From an uncultured Alphaproteobacteria bacterium (lineage in GTDB: Bacteria; Pseudomonadota; Alphaproteobacteria; Caulobacterales; Hyphomonadaceae), in contig CAIKWZ010000003.1 in NCBI GenBank assembly GCA_903831255.1, positions 1 through 54,305 of the forward strand: DNA of 54,305 nucleotides, in the 5' to 3' direction. The notes under the pieces are model-generated. The model saw nothing but the letters and a program-made list of their open reading frames with translations, was not told the DNA's origin and did no database searches. Below are positions 1 through 8,757 of this stretch, piece after piece (positions within the stretch are counted from its first letter, which is position 1; each line of letters begins with the position of its first letter). Made by a program: the position numbers and the translations under genes.

Positions 1-1404
1 GCCGGACGTCACTTCGGTCACGACCGTCGTCACGACCGAATTCTTCCGCAAATCGACGCTCTCGGCCGGGTCGCTCGACAGCTGCTTCACGCCCAGAGAG
101 ATACGCTCCTTCTCGACATCGACATCGAGAACGCGAGCCTTGACCATGTCCCCTTTGTTGTAGGCCTTGATCGCCTCTTCGCCGGGCACGTTCCAGTCGA
201 TGTCGTTGATGTGCACCATGCCGTCCAGATCGGCTCCCAATCCGACAAACATGCCGAACTCGGTGATGCCGCGGATCTCTCCCGTGACATCGGTTCCAAC
301 CGGATGCTCGGACACGAACGCCTCCCAGGGATTGTTCATCACCTGCTTCAGGCCGAGCGAAATCCGGCGCTTGTCACTGTCAACATCGAGAACCATCACA
401 TCGACCTCCTGAGAGGACGAAATGATCTTGCCCGGATGAAGGTTTTTCTTCGTCCAGCTCATCTCAGAGACATGGATGAGACCCTCAACGCCATCCTCAA
501 GTTCAACGAAGGCGCCGTAATCAGTGATGTTGGTCACACGACCCGACAGCTTGGCGCCGATCGGATACTTGGCGATGACGCCATCCCAAGGATCGGACAT
601 GAGCTGCTTCATGCCGAGAGAGATGCGCTGCGTGTCGGGATTGATCTTGATGATCTGAACTTCGACTTCCTGACCGACTTCAACAACCTGGCTCGGATGC
701 GACACGCGCTTCCAGCTCATGTCGGTGACATGCAGCAGGCCGTCGATGCCTCCAAGATCCACGAAAGCGCCGTAGTCGGTGATGTTCTTCACCACGCCCC
801 GGCGGCGCTCGCCCTCGGCCATATTGCCCACGATCTCAGCACGCTGCTCGGCGCGGCTTTCCTCCAGCACCGCGCGCCGGGACACGACGATGTTGCCGCG
901 GGGGCGATCCATCTTGAGGATTGCGAAGGGCTGGGAATGACCCATCAGCGGGCCAACATCGCGGATGGGCCGGATATCCACTTGCGAACCGGGAAGGAAG
1001 GCGTTGACCCCGCCGAGGTCGACGGTGAAGCCGCCCTTAACCCGACCGACGATCTCTCCCTTGACGGTCTCTTTGCGCTCAGCCACGCGCTCCAGGCGGG
1101 TCCAGGCTTCCTCGCGCCGGGCCTTGTCCCGGGACAGAACGGCGTCGCCGAGAGCGTTCTCGATACGCTCAAGATAAACTTCGACGACCTCTCCGACTTT
1201 CGGCTGGGTCTCATCGGCTGAGAACTCACGCGCGGAGATGCGCCCCTCCGTCTTGAGGCCGACATCGACCGTGATAAAATCTCCAGAAACGCCAGTGACG
1301 GTCGCAGCGACGACCCGTCCTTCGATCATCCGATTATCGGAAAAGCTCTCTTCGAAGAGGGCGGCGAAATCATCAGCAGACGGATTGAGATCAGCGGCGG
1401 TCAT
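1..1404 (-). CDS. rpsA: 30S ribosomal protein S1, 3'-truncated by window edge
   Basis: Ribosomal protein S1 binds mRNA on the small subunit and helps initiation on structured messages. Reading leftwards from ATG at 1404 gives 468 uninterrupted codons. The opening is acidic ([20 protein letters not shown]), followed by successive S1 (OB-fold) repeats, each with the usual pattern of G-x-V, F-V-D-L-G-G and a D-G-L-H/V-H motif. The last residues visible ([12 protein letters not shown]) are the start of the sixth repeat, so about 100 C-terminal residues lie outside the window. It is downstream of aroA-cmk on the same strand, a common alphaproteobacterial order. The 222-base gap after cmk and a candidate promoter in it suggest separate transcription. 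Identity is very secure; only the 3' end is missing. Confidence 0.97.
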   Translation of the reverse strand, partial: MTAADLNPSADDFAALFEESFSDNRMIEGRVVAATVTGVSGDFITVDVGLKTEGRISAREFSADETQPKVGEVVEVYLERIENALGDAVLSRDKARREEAWTRLERVAERKETVKGEIVGRVKGGFTVDLGGVNAFLPGSQVDIRPIRDVGPLMGHSQPFAILKMDRPRGNIVVSRRAVLEESRAEQRAEIVGNMAEGERRRGVVKNITDYGAFVDLGGIDGLLHVTDMSWKRVSHPSQVVEVGQEVEVQIIKINPDTQRISLGMKQLMSDPWDGVIAKYPIGAKLSGRVTNITDYGAFVELEDGVEGLIHVSEMSWTKKNLHPGKIISSSQEVDVMVLDVDSDKRRISLGLKQVMNNPWEAFVSEHPVGTDVTGEIRGITEFGMFVGLGADLDGMVHINDIDWNVPGEEAIKAYNKGDMVKARVLDVDVEKERISLGVKQLSSDPAESVDLRKNSVVTTVVTEVTSG

Positions 1405-1575
1405 CAAGGCTCCAAATCGTTCGTCGTTACGGGCCGGCCGGTTGTTCCGGCGGTCTGGCCGCACCATGCGGCGTCAGAAAAAGGTTCAGGTCCGGGAAAA
1501 AACGGGACCATGTCCCCAACACCAATAACGCCCCAGAGCCCTGAGGCCTGGAGGCGTCGCGTTACGGGAGGCGGT

Positions 1576-1604
1576 GTTTTGATCGTGAGTCCCTGAAAAG
1601 TCAA
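1576..1604 (-). promoter_or_regulatory. candidate rpsA promoter
   Basis: On the minus strand a TTGACT box (1599-1604) is followed after 17 bases by CAAAAC (1576-1581), about 170 bases ahead of the rpsA start. The -35 is close to consensus and the -10 is weak. The resulting long leader would fit the known leader-mediated autoregulation of rpsA in other bacteria, but no specific structure was verified here. Confidence 0.35.
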
Positions 1605-1626
1605 CCGGAAGCGGTGGTCGGCGGCC

Positions 1627-2265
1627 TCAGGGGAACTGCGCCGACAGTCCCAGCGCTGCGAGGCGGGACAAGGCGGCCCCCATGACCTGATCAGGATCCA
1701 TATGGGTTGTATCCACGCTAAACGCGTCGTCTGCCGGTTTCATGGGCGCGTCCTTTCGGCCAGCGTCACGCGCATCGCGCTCGCGCAGCTGCGCGAGCAC
1801 TCCCTCTTCCGTCACCGGTTCGCCCAGCGCCCGCAGCTCGCGAAAGCGCCGCCCCGCCCTCACCGTCACATCAGCATCGACCCAGAATTTCGCCTCCGCC
1901 TCCGGCGCGATGACCGTCCCAATGTCCCGACCGTCGAGTACGGCGCCGCCGGGACGGCGCGCAAAATCTCTCTGCAGAGCGAAAAGGGCCCGGCGCACGG
2001 GCCCGTGAGAGGCGACGACCGAGGCGGCCGCGCCGATCCGCGCACCGCGAAGCTCCCTCTCCGCGAACTCCTTCAGATCAAGACGAGGCGCGAGGTCCGC
2101 ACAACTCTCGGCGGCCGTGAGGTCGCACCCCTCCCTCAACGCCAGGGCCGCAAGACCGCGATAGAGAAGCCCCGTATCCAGATGCGGAAGACGGTAGAGC
2201 TCCGCCAGCCGGCGGGCCAGCGTGCCCTTGCCGCTGCTCGTGGTGCCGTCAATGGCGATGATCAT
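1627..2265 (-). CDS. cmk: (d)CMP kinase (cytidylate kinase)
   Basis: Cytidylate kinase phosphorylates CMP and dCMP to the diphosphates using ATP. The 212-residue product has the P-loop GTTSSGKGT at residues 7-15 (family form G-x-x-x-S-G-K-G-T). It also has the CMP-binding segment DGRDIGT at 111-117 and the lid motif RDARDAGRK around 162-170. Length is typical of bacterial Cmk. The start codon overlaps the aroA stop by four bases (ATGA type), indicating translational coupling with aroA. This is a standard housekeeping gene with no anomalies. Confidence 0.97.
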   Translation of the reverse strand: MIIAIDGTTSSGKGTLARRLAELYRLPHLDTGLLYRGLAALALREGCDLTAAESCADLAPRLDLKEFAERELRGARIGAAASVVASHGPVRRALFALQRDFARRPGGAVLDGRDIGTVIAPEAEAKFWVDADVTVRAGRRFRELRALGEPVTEEGVLAQLRERDARDAGRKDAPMKPADDAFSVDTTHMDPDQVMGAALSRLAALGLSAQFP

Positions 2266-3587
2266 CGGTCCGCCCGGGTCAAATCCGCTCCGAGGAAGGC
2301 CATATGTTCGAAAAATTCGGGATAGCTTGTGGCGATCATGTCGACATCATCGACCGATACGGACGCCTGAGAGGCTGCTCCCATCACCAGAGCGGACATC
2401 GCGATGCGATGGTCATGGCGCGCCTCAACCAGCCCGCCTCCGGGAACGCCACGCGAACCGCAGCCCTGGATCCGAAACCCGTCCGCCAGCTCCTCCACCT
2501 CGACACCATTGGCAGAGAGCATGGCGCAGATGGCCCGGATCCGGTCACTCTCCTTGACCCTCAGCTCAGCCGCCCCGGTCACCAGAGTCTCGCCCTCAGC
2601 AAAGGCCGCGAGAACGGAGAAAATCGGCAACTCGTCGATCATCGAGGGCACCAGGGCCGGATCGAGCCGCACGCCCCGAAGAGCGGATCCGCGGGCGATT
2701 GCGCGAACCGTCGCTTCGCCGGTCGCCAGCCCGTCAGGGAGGATCGTCACATCGGCCCCCATTTCGCGCGCTGCTGTCATGAAACCCGTCCGCGTCACAT
2801 TATCAAGCATACCGGAGACAGCCGCCTCGCCGCCAGCAATCAGTCCGGCCGCAAGGGCGAAGGCCGACGAAGAGGGGTCGCCCGCCACGCTCGCCTCACC
2901 GGCCCGAAGATCCTGCCCGCCGCGAATGCTGACGACCGGTCCCGCGCCATCCCGGAGCTCCACACCGACCTCAACCCCGAAGGCGCGGAGCATGCGCTCG
3001 GTGTGATCCCGCGTGGCTTCCTTCTCCTCGACGACCGTCAGGCCTGTCGCCCTGAGGCCCGCGAGCAGGATGGCGGACTTGACCTGCGCGGAGGCCTCGG
3101 GGGGCGCATAGCGGACGGCCTTCAACCGGCCGCCGGTCAGACGAACCGGAAGGCGCCCGCCCGGCGCCGTCTCGGCGACCAGCCCCATCTCCCGCAAAGG
3201 CCGGAGCACCCGATCCATCGGCCGTGACGACAGCGATTCGTCGCCGACGAACCGGGCCGTCAGGTCATGACCGGCCGCCAGCCCCATCATGAGCCGGGCC
3301 CCCGTGCCGGAATTTCCGAAATCTATGTCCATGGTCGGCGAGGTCAAACCGCGTCGTCCGACCCCCTCAATGCGCCAAACCCCAGCGCCCAGACGCTCGA
3401 CGCCCGCCCCCAGAGCGGCGACCGCCCGAGCGGTGTTGATGACGTCTTCCCCCTCAAGAAGACCCGAAACCGTTGTGCTTCCCTCAGCTACCGCAGCCAT
3501 CATCAGCGCACGATGGGAACACGACTTGTCGCCCGGCGCGCGGATCGCACCCGAGACGAGCTTCACTGGACTGGACGTGGCGCGCAT
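2262..3587 (-). CDS. aroA: 3-phosphoshikimate 1-carboxyvinyltransferase (EPSP synthase, class II type)
   Basis: EPSP synthase transfers the enolpyruvyl group of PEP to shikimate-3-phosphate in aromatic amino acid synthesis. The 441-residue protein has the substrate motif GDKSCSHRAL at 19-28, GNSGTGARL at 91-99 and SSRPMDR at 120-126. SAQVKSA, the RDHTE motif, NVTR, and LRVKESDR with a C-terminal DHRIAMS follow. The combination of GDK-S, SAQ-x-K, R-D-H-T-E and N-x-T-R is that of class II enzymes such as the CP4 enzyme, rather than the E. coli class I form. The residue matching CP4 Ala100 is glycine here (GNSGTG). It is the first gene of aroA-cmk and is divergent from the FYDLN acid-domain gene. 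Confidence 0.97.
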   Translation of the reverse strand: MRATSSPVKLVSGAIRAPGDKSCSHRALMMAAVAEGSTTVSGLLEGEDVINTARAVAALGAGVERLGAGVWRIEGVGRRGLTSPTMDIDFGNSGTGARLMMGLAAGHDLTARFVGDESLSSRPMDRVLRPLREMGLVAETAPGGRLPVRLTGGRLKAVRYAPPEASAQVKSAILLAGLRATGLTVVEEKEATRDHTERMLRAFGVEVGVELRDGAGPVVSIRGGQDLRAGEASVAGDPSSSAFALAAGLIAGGEAAVSGMLDNVTRTGFMTAAREMGADVTILPDGLATGEATVRAIARGSALRGVRLDPALVPSMIDELPIFSVLAAFAEGETLVTGAAELRVKESDRIRAICAMLSANGVEVEELADGFRIQGCGSRGVPGGGLVEARHDHRIAMSALVMGAASQASVSVDDVDMIATSYPEFFEHMAFLGADLTRADR

Positions 3588-3707
3588 GGGCGAGAGCCGG
3601 GCCTCTGAACAGAACGCCGCGCCTCGGTTGGGCTCGGACAGGAATACAGCGCTTTACAGACCGCCGCGATCATGGCAAGCGCCCGACCCAAGTTATGGGG
3701 ATTGACC

Positions 3708-4184
3708 GTGGCGAATATCGATCTCGGCGAAAAGCGCACCTGTCCCGAATGTGGGGCGAAATTCTACGATCTTGGAAAACGTCCGGCCGTGTGCCCGAAG
3801 TGCACGGCGACGTTCGATCCATCCTCCGACCTCCTGAAGCCAAAGCGCTCCAGGGAAAAGGTCAATCCCGCGCCTGCGGATGACGAGGAGGATGAAGATC
3901 TCGAGACCGCGGCAGGAACGGACGACGACGAGGAAGTCGAGATCGAGGAGACCGAAGAGGTCGACCTCGTGGATGACGACGTCGTGGAAACCGAGGAAGA
4001 GGAAGGCGAACCCGCCCCTCGCGTGCCGGTCAGCAAGAAGTATGCTGCTCCGGGCGTGGAAGATGAGGAAATCGAGGACGAGATCGAGGACGAGGATGAC
4101 GGCCTCACGGTCATCGATGAGGATGAAGAGTTTGACGACGAGGATATTGAGATCGAGGATGAAGCCGACGAGGAGGAGCTCTGA
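3708..4184 (+). CDS. TIGR02300 / FYDLN acid-domain protein
   Basis: This is a conserved alphaproteobacterial protein of unknown function. From the GTG at 3708 the product is 158 residues. It begins with a zinc-ribbon-like head holding two C-x-x-C pairs (C12/C15 in CPECG, C29/C32 in CPKC) around the name-giving FYDL segment at 19-22. The remainder is an extremely acidic, low-complexity tail of Glu/Asp runs ending in EADEEEL. The GTG is preferred because GGGGA precedes it by eight bases. The in-frame ATG at 3672 has no ribosome binding site and adds a non-conserved stretch. It lies divergently from aroA. Function is not known and no role is claimed. Confidence 0.9.
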   Translation: MANIDLGEKRTCPECGAKFYDLGKRPAVCPKCTATFDPSSDLLKPKRSREKVNPAPADDEEDEDLETAAGTDDDEEVEIEETEEVDLVDDDVVETEEEEGEPAPRVPVSKKYAAPGVEDEEIEDEIEDEDDGLTVIDEDEEFDDEDIEIEDEADEEEL

Positions 4185-4205
4185 CCTTCGTTTGAAGGAT
4201 CACCC

Positions 4206-4232
4206 TTGATCCCAGGTGGCGCCCGTTATAAG
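4206..4232 (+). promoter_or_regulatory. candidate tRNA-Ala promoter
   Basis: TTGATC (4206-4211) and TATAAG (4227-4232) are separated by 15 bases, ending about 70 bases ahead of the mature tRNA. The spacing is short, so this is tentative. Confidence 0.35.
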
Positions 4233-4303
4233 CACGGGCTCCCAGATCTGAATCAGCTGGATCAGACGCACGTGTCCAGACACAGGCGGCGCTTCAGCGG
4301 AAC

Positions 4304-4379
4304 GGGGCCATAGCTCAGTTGGGAGAGCGTGTGAATGGCATTCACAAGGTCGGCGGTTCGATTCCGCCTGGCTCCACCA
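4304..4379 (+). tRNA. tRNA-Ala(GGC)
   Basis: The 76-base cloverleaf has acceptor GGGGCCA paired with TGGCTCC, a D-arm GCTC/GAGC, and an anticodon stem TGTGA/TCACA with loop ATGGCAT (anticodon GGC, reads GCC). The T-arm is GGCGG/CCGCC with TTCGATT, and CCA is encoded. The gene stands alone between the TIGR02300 gene and ptsN and is followed at once by a strong intrinsic terminator. Confidence 0.98.
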
Positions 4380-4384
4380 GTTTC

Positions 4385-4414
4385 AAACCCCAACCCTACG
4401 GGTTGGGGTTTTTT
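4385..4414 (+). terminator. Rho-independent terminator of tRNA-Ala
   Basis: A perfect 11-bp stem (AACCCCAACCC at 4386-4396 with its complement at 4400-4410) has a 3-base TAC loop and is followed by four more T. It starts six bases after the tRNA. It also sits downstream of ptsN on the other strand, where the A-run gives a T-run, so it may act in both directions. Confidence 0.92.
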
Positions 4415-4485
4415 CATGTCCCCGCCCATGCGCGCGCGACACGCCCCTCTCGCATAGTGTCGCAGGAATAGGTCCGAAGAGGGCC

Positions 4486-4953
4486 TCAGGCCGCGTCGTC
4501 GGCCTGTCGGGCCACGAGGACGTTCAGGACGTCTTCCGCTGTCTGGGCCTTGCGCAGAGCGCTCCGGATGGCTTCCTGCCGGAAGAGCCGGGAAACCCTG
4601 GCTAAAGCACGAAGATGATCGGCGCCTGCTTCGCTTGGGGTGAGCAGCATGAACACGAGATCACACCGGCGCTGATCGATGGCGTCGAAATCTGCTGGCT
4701 CGATCAGTCGGGCGAAGCCTCCAACCGGCCGGTCAAGGCCGTCTAGCCGGGCATGCGGTATAGCCACGCCCTCGCCCACGCCCGTTGATCCCAAGCGCTC
4801 GCGTTCGAGTACGGCCTCGTGCACGCGCCTCGGGTCAAGAGACAACGTCCGCGCCATACCTTCCGAGAACTCGGCCAGCACCTGACGCCGCCCTTGCCAC
4901 CGGGCGCGGGGATAAACTGCGCCAAGATGAAGCAGATCATGCAAAGAGGACAT
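4486..4953 (-). CDS. ptsN: PTS IIA-like nitrogen regulatory protein (EIIA-Ntr)
   Basis: EIIA-Ntr is the terminal phosphoacceptor of the nitrogen phosphotransferase relay (PtsP-NPr-PtsN). It regulates potassium transport and sigma-54-related functions by protein contacts. The product is 155 residues from the ATG at 4953; an in-frame GTG at 4962 would add three. The phosphorylated histidine is in GVAIPHARL (His67). The FMLLTPSEAGADHL segment and the C-terminal ALRKAQTAEDVLNVL helix are family features. It is the last gene of the rpoN-hpf-ptsN cluster, separated from hpf by about 100 bases. Neither start has a strong ribosome binding site. Confidence 0.95.
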   Translation of the reverse strand: MSSLHDLLHLGAVYPRARWQGRRQVLAEFSEGMARTLSLDPRRVHEAVLERERLGSTGVGEGVAIPHARLDGLDRPVGGFARLIEPADFDAIDQRRCDLVFMLLTPSEAGADHLRALARVSRLFRQEAIRSALRKAQTAEDVLNVLVARQADDAA

Positions 4954-5059
4954 TACAGACACACGCTCACGAGGGACACGAATACCAGACTTTCAGCTTC
5001 CGACTTCGGGTCGACCGGACGCCGTCCGCCGCGAAACTGGCCTTGTGCCCAGCCCGCAG

Positions 5060-5629
5060 TCACAGGTCGCGACCGGGATCCACCCATCCGACGTTACCGT
5101 CGGCGCGCCTGAAGACCATGTTGAGACCGCCGTGTACAGCATTGCGGAACATCAATGCCTGAGAATCAACCAGCTCCAGCTGCATGACCGCCATGGAAAC
5201 CGTCATGGTGCGGATCCGGGTGTCCGATTCGGCGATGATCGCCGGGGCTTCGCCGAGTTCGACCTCGCTGTCGCCTTCGTCTTCCGGGCGAATCACCCGC
5301 TCGGGCGCCATCTGAACCGGCAAAGGCTCCTTGACCCTGTGATTCCGGAGGCGACTTTTGTAACGGCGCACCCTGGCCTCGATCCTGTCGAGGAGCTGCT
5401 CGAACGCCTGATAAGGGTCATCGCCTTCTCCATGGGCCTGAAGCGTGACCCCTGACGGCAAGTGGACCGAACAATCCACATTGAAGGCCCATCCGGGCTT
5501 CGAGACCGTCACAAAGGCCTCCCCAGCGCGATCGAAGTACTTCGAGATCCGTTCCTCGAGGCCGGCCGCGATCCTCTCCTGAAGAGCCGCCCCGACTTCA
5601 ATCTTTTTTCCAGCGATCTGAACCAGCAC
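5060..5629 (-). CDS. hpf: Ribosome hibernation promoting factor, long form
   Basis: HPF binds the 30S decoding region in starved cells and drives formation of inactive 100S ribosomes. The 189-residue length marks the long form. Residues 1-100 are the S30AE domain (MLVQIAGKKIEVGAALQERI, with DPYQAFEQLLDRIEARVRRY at its end). A charged linker follows, then a C-terminal dimerisation domain from about 135 (RTMTVSMAVMQLELVDSQAL ... GNVGWVDP). The long form dimerises ribosomes directly. It lies between rpoN and ptsN, as in most alphaproteobacteria. Confidence 0.96.
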   Translation of the reverse strand: MLVQIAGKKIEVGAALQERIAAGLEERISKYFDRAGEAFVTVSKPGWAFNVDCSVHLPSGVTLQAHGEGDDPYQAFEQLLDRIEARVRRYKSRLRNHRVKEPLPVQMAPERVIRPEDEGDSEVELGEAPAIIAESDTRIRTMTVSMAVMQLELVDSQALMFRNAVHGGLNMVFRRADGNVGWVDPGRDL

Positions 5630-5723
5630 GGAAGCCTCCTAAGCGGGACGGACGTCCGCCCCTCTTAAAAGAGTGGGCGCCCGGGCGCGCAACGTCAACG
5701 CGCCTGCCTCAGCATTCCTGCCT

Positions 5724-7220
5724 TTAACCGCCGGCGGCGAGATGGCGCCGACGATCGACAGATGATGGTATTTTCAATGATTCCCGATACTTGGCGACGG
5801 TTCGGCGCGCGATGTCGACACCAAAGGCGCGAAGGCGCTCGACAATCTGATCATCTGAAAGGATCGCCTCAGGGTGCTCCTGATCGATCATGTCCTTGAT
5901 CCGATGACGGACAGCCTCGGCCGAATGAGCCTCACCGCCCTGAACAGAAGGAATCGAGGCGGAAAAGAAGTATTTGAGTTCGAAGACGCCTCTGGGAGTG
6001 GCCATGTACTTGTTCGACGTGACTCGGGAGACTGTCGATTCATGCATCTCGACCGCATCCGCGACCGTCTTGAGATTGAGGGGCCGAAGAGCCTTCACTC
6101 CAGAGACGAAGAAGCCGTCCTGCTGCCTGACTATCTCACTTGCGACCTTGAGAATCGTCCGGGCGCGCTGATCGAGACTCTTGATCAACCAGCTGGCGCT
6201 CGCGTGGCAGTCATTCAAGAACGCCTTGTCTTCCTCTGTCCGGGAGAGACCGGCCACCTGAGCATAGTAGGTCCGATCGATGAGCACTTTAGGCAGGGTG
6301 TCGGCGTTGAGCTCTATGGAAAAGGCCCCGCTCGGCAGCTCCCTGACGAAAACATCCGGGATCACGCTGGGGGCTTCCTCGCCCGCAAACGCCGCCCCCG
6401 GCCTAGGCGTGAGGGTCCGCAATTCCGCGATCATGTCGACAACGTCTTCGTGATCAACACCACAGATATCTGCGAGCCGACGTACATCCCGTTTCGCCAC
6501 AAGCTCGAGATTGTCTAGAAGAGCGCTCATGGCCGGATCGAGACGATCACGCTCCCGAAGCTGCAGCGCGAGGCACTCCCGGATATCCCGCGCCATCACG
6601 CCGGTCGGCTCGAAGCCCTGGCACAGCTCAAGCACCGCTTCCACATCCTCGACGTCCGTGCCCAGAAGGCCGGCGATCTCGTGGACGTCGCCTCGCATGA
6701 AGCCCGCCTCATCGGTCTCCTCAATCAGCCGTGATGCGATCAGACGATCCGCTTCGGTGAGCCCCGCCAGCATCAGCTGATCATCAAGGTGATCCCGAAG
6801 CGTCCGGGCTTCGGCGGTGATGGTCTCGAGGTCGAAATCTTCAGAGGCCTGCTTGCCTGACCCTGCCCGCGACCAGTCAAGCTGAGCAGAGGGCCCCGCC
6901 GCACCGGCGATCTCGGAGGCCGAATCTGCTTCGTAAACATCCTCGTGTCGTGCGTCGAGATCGGAGGCGGCGGCCTCCGAGGCGGCGCTGTCGCCGAGAT
7001 CCATCTCCTCGCGTCGGTCCGTCCGGATCTCGGGTTCCGGCGCCTCGGCGGGCTCGGAACGCTCGATCCTCTCGAGGAGCGGGTTCTTCTCGATCTCGGC
7101 CTCAACATACTCCGCCAGTTCAATGTTGGAGAGCTGAAGCAGCTTGATCGCCTGCTGCAGCTGCGGCGTCATGACCAGGGACTGACCCTGGCGCAGCTGA
7201 AGGCGTGGGGCGATCGACAC
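5724..7220 (-). CDS. rpoN: RNA polymerase sigma-54 factor
   Basis: Sigma-54 directs RNA polymerase to -24/-12 promoters and needs an enhancer-binding ATPase. The 498-residue product has the glutamine/leucine-rich region I (LRQGQSLVMTPQLQQAIKLL near the N-terminus), an acidic region II at about 60-130, the core-binding domain, and the helix-turn-helix domain. The signature RpoN box ARRTVAKYRE is at about 471-480. Translation starts at GTG 7220, preceded by GGAGA. The gene follows lptB in the usual order. Tandem TTAAC sequences at 7311-7315 and 7325-7329 lie in the 138-base gap upstream; no regulator is assigned to them. Confidence 0.97.
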   Translation of the reverse strand: MSIAPRLQLRQGQSLVMTPQLQQAIKLLQLSNIELAEYVEAEIEKNPLLERIERSEPAEAPEPEIRTDRREEMDLGDSAASEAAASDLDARHEDVYEADSASEIAGAAGPSAQLDWSRAGSGKQASEDFDLETITAEARTLRDHLDDQLMLAGLTEADRLIASRLIEETDEAGFMRGDVHEIAGLLGTDVEDVEAVLELCQGFEPTGVMARDIRECLALQLRERDRLDPAMSALLDNLELVAKRDVRRLADICGVDHEDVVDMIAELRTLTPRPGAAFAGEEAPSVIPDVFVRELPSGAFSIELNADTLPKVLIDRTYYAQVAGLSRTEEDKAFLNDCHASASWLIKSLDQRARTILKVASEIVRQQDGFFVSGVKALRPLNLKTVADAVEMHESTVSRVTSNKYMATPRGVFELKYFFSASIPSVQGGEAHSAEAVRHRIKDMIDQEHPEAILSDDQIVERLRAFGVDIARRTVAKYRESLKIPSSVDRRRHLAAGG

Positions 7221-7358
7221 GGAAATCTCCTCCCGGCACCGGCAAAATGGGGACAGGCCCCGCCCGATCCCCGACGATCCACAGACGACCGGGAAATCCT
7301 TTTCGGGAGATTAACGGAACGATCTTAACAGTCCGTGATCGCAGCGGGAGGAGGCGCG

Positions 7359-8126
7359 TCAGGCCCCGATCGGCGAGGGTGCGGAAAAGCGGGCGCCGAG
7401 GTAGACGCGCCGGACGTCTTCATTGGACAGAACCTCAGCCGGGGTCCCCTCGAACAGAACCTTTCCGTCGTAAATGATGGACGCCCGGTCAACGATCTCC
7501 AGTGTCTCCCGAACCTGGTGATCAGTGATGAGAACGCCGAGCCCCCTGTCCTTAAGATAGCGGACCAGCTCGGAAATATCGGATACCGCCAGGGGGTCGA
7601 TACCCGTAAAGGGCTCGTCCAGCAGCATGAAGCTTGGGCGTGAGGCCAGAGCGCGCGCGATCTCTACCCGACGGCGCTCGCCGCCCGACAGGGAATTCGC
7701 GTTTTGCGCGCCAAGATGAGCGATCTGCAGCTCCTCAAGCAGTGTCTCCGTCAGCTCGCGGCGCTTGGCTGGGGTCTTTTCCGTGAGTTCCGCGACGCTC
7801 ATGACGTTCTCATAAACGGTCATGCCCCGGAAAATGGAGTTCTCCTGAGGCAGATAGCCAACGCCAAGTCGCGCCCTCTGGTACATCGGAAGGCCGGTGA
7901 CATCTTCCCCATCAATTGTAACGCTGCCCTCGTCGGCATGGATGAGGCCCATCATGATGTAAAAACAGGTGGTTTTTCCTGCTCCGTTCGGACCTAGCAG
8001 GCCTGCAATCTCTCCACGCCGGAGATGCAAGCTCACATCCTTGACCACCTGACGCCCCTTGAACGCCTTCGCCAGATGGTTCGCCCTCAGGCCATCGGCC
8101 TCGCCGGCCCTGTCTTCCGTCTGCAT
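7359..8126 (-). CDS. lptB: LPS export ABC transporter ATPase LptB
   Basis: LptB hydrolyses ATP in the LptB2FG complex, which extracts lipopolysaccharide from the inner membrane and pushes it along the LptC-LptA bridge. The 255-residue protein has Walker A GPNGAGKTT (45-53), a Q-loop in GYLPQE, signature LSGGE (146-150), Walker B LLDEP (168-172) and switch His203 in ITDHQ. The C-terminal GxxxVLxNEDVRRVYLG segment is typical of LptB. It is followed by rpoN and preceded by lptA and lptC. The LptF/G permeases are not in this window. Confidence 0.97.
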   Translation of the reverse strand: MQTEDRAGEADGLRANHLAKAFKGRQVVKDVSLHLRRGEIAGLLGPNGAGKTTCFYIMMGLIHADEGSVTIDGEDVTGLPMYQRARLGVGYLPQENSIFRGMTVYENVMSVAELTEKTPAKRRELTETLLEELQIAHLGAQNANSLSGGERRRVEIARALASRPSFMLLDEPFTGIDPLAVSDISELVRYLKDRGLGVLITDHQVRETLEIVDRASIIYDGKVLFEGTPAEVLSNEDVRRVYLGARFSAPSPIGA

Positions 8127-8191
8127 CCGACTAAATCCGTACGCTCACCGCATCCTCCCATCGCGCGAGACGCGAAAGGCAGGGCCCGGCA

Positions 8192-8743
8192 CTAGGGTTT
8201 CTGGGAATTGGCCGGCTCGTCTCGTTCGACCGGGGTAAAGATGCTGAGGACAGGGGAGGTCCCGGCGGTCACCGTCGCGCGTCCCTCGGCGACGCTGTAG
8301 ACAAGCCGGGTACCGCGAATGACGCCCTCTTCTCCGCGGGACATGATCACATCGCCCGTCATCGTGATCGTGTCATTTCGATAGTCATACTCAGCCCGAT
8401 CGCCGCGGATCTTCTCCTCGGCGGTCGTGTAGTAAACGTTGCCCTCTGCGATCATCTGCTCGATCTCTGCGCAGGACTGATCCTGCGGCTGACCCGCTGC
8501 GGCCGGCTCCCGAGCACATACGACTGTCAGTAAATCGGACGTAATCCGACTGTCGCCCTGAGTAACCACGACCTGTCCCGAATAAACAATCCGACCGTCG
8601 CTACGAACCGCTTCCACGCGCTCAGCGGTAACTTCCACCGGCACGTCGGACTTCGAGATCTGGGCCATAGACGCCCCGACAACGAGCGCAGCCAGACCCG
8701 CAGGAACGAGCACCCGCACAGCCTTCGACTTCATTGAGGTCAT
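8192..8743 (-). CDS. lptA: LPS transport periplasmic bridge protein LptA
   Basis: LptA polymerises in the periplasm to form the beta-jellyroll bridge for lipopolysaccharide. From ATG 8743 the product is 183 residues with a signal peptide ending near ...VVGASMAQ. The OstA-like domain has GDSRITSDLLTV, the EGNVYYTTAEEKIRGDRAEY repeat unit and TMTGDVIM. A second ATG four codons in is also possible. Extending upstream would run deep into lptC and replace the signal peptide with a charged stretch, so the shorter start is preferred. A Cys-containing insertion (CAREPAAAGQPQDQSC) interrupts the jellyroll, which I have not seen as a standard family feature. Confidence 0.92.
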   Translation of the reverse strand: MTSMKSKAVRVLVPAGLAALVVGASMAQISKSDVPVEVTAERVEAVRSDGRIVYSGQVVVTQGDSRITSDLLTVVCAREPAAAGQPQDQSCAEIEQMIAEGNVYYTTAEEKIRGDRAEYDYRNDTITMTGDVIMSRGEEGVIRGTRLVYSVAEGRATVTAGTSPVLSIFTPVERDEPANSQKP

Positions 8744-8757
8744 GGGAGGGCGCCTCT

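Noticed and set aside
211-1221. 336-codon plus-strand frame
   Set aside because: It is the exact antisense of rpsA; the minus strand shows clear S1 repeats and this frame has no known fold.
7311-7329. CtrA-type site upstream of rpoN
   Set aside because: Two TTAAC sequences are present, but the spacing does not fit the usual half-site spacing.
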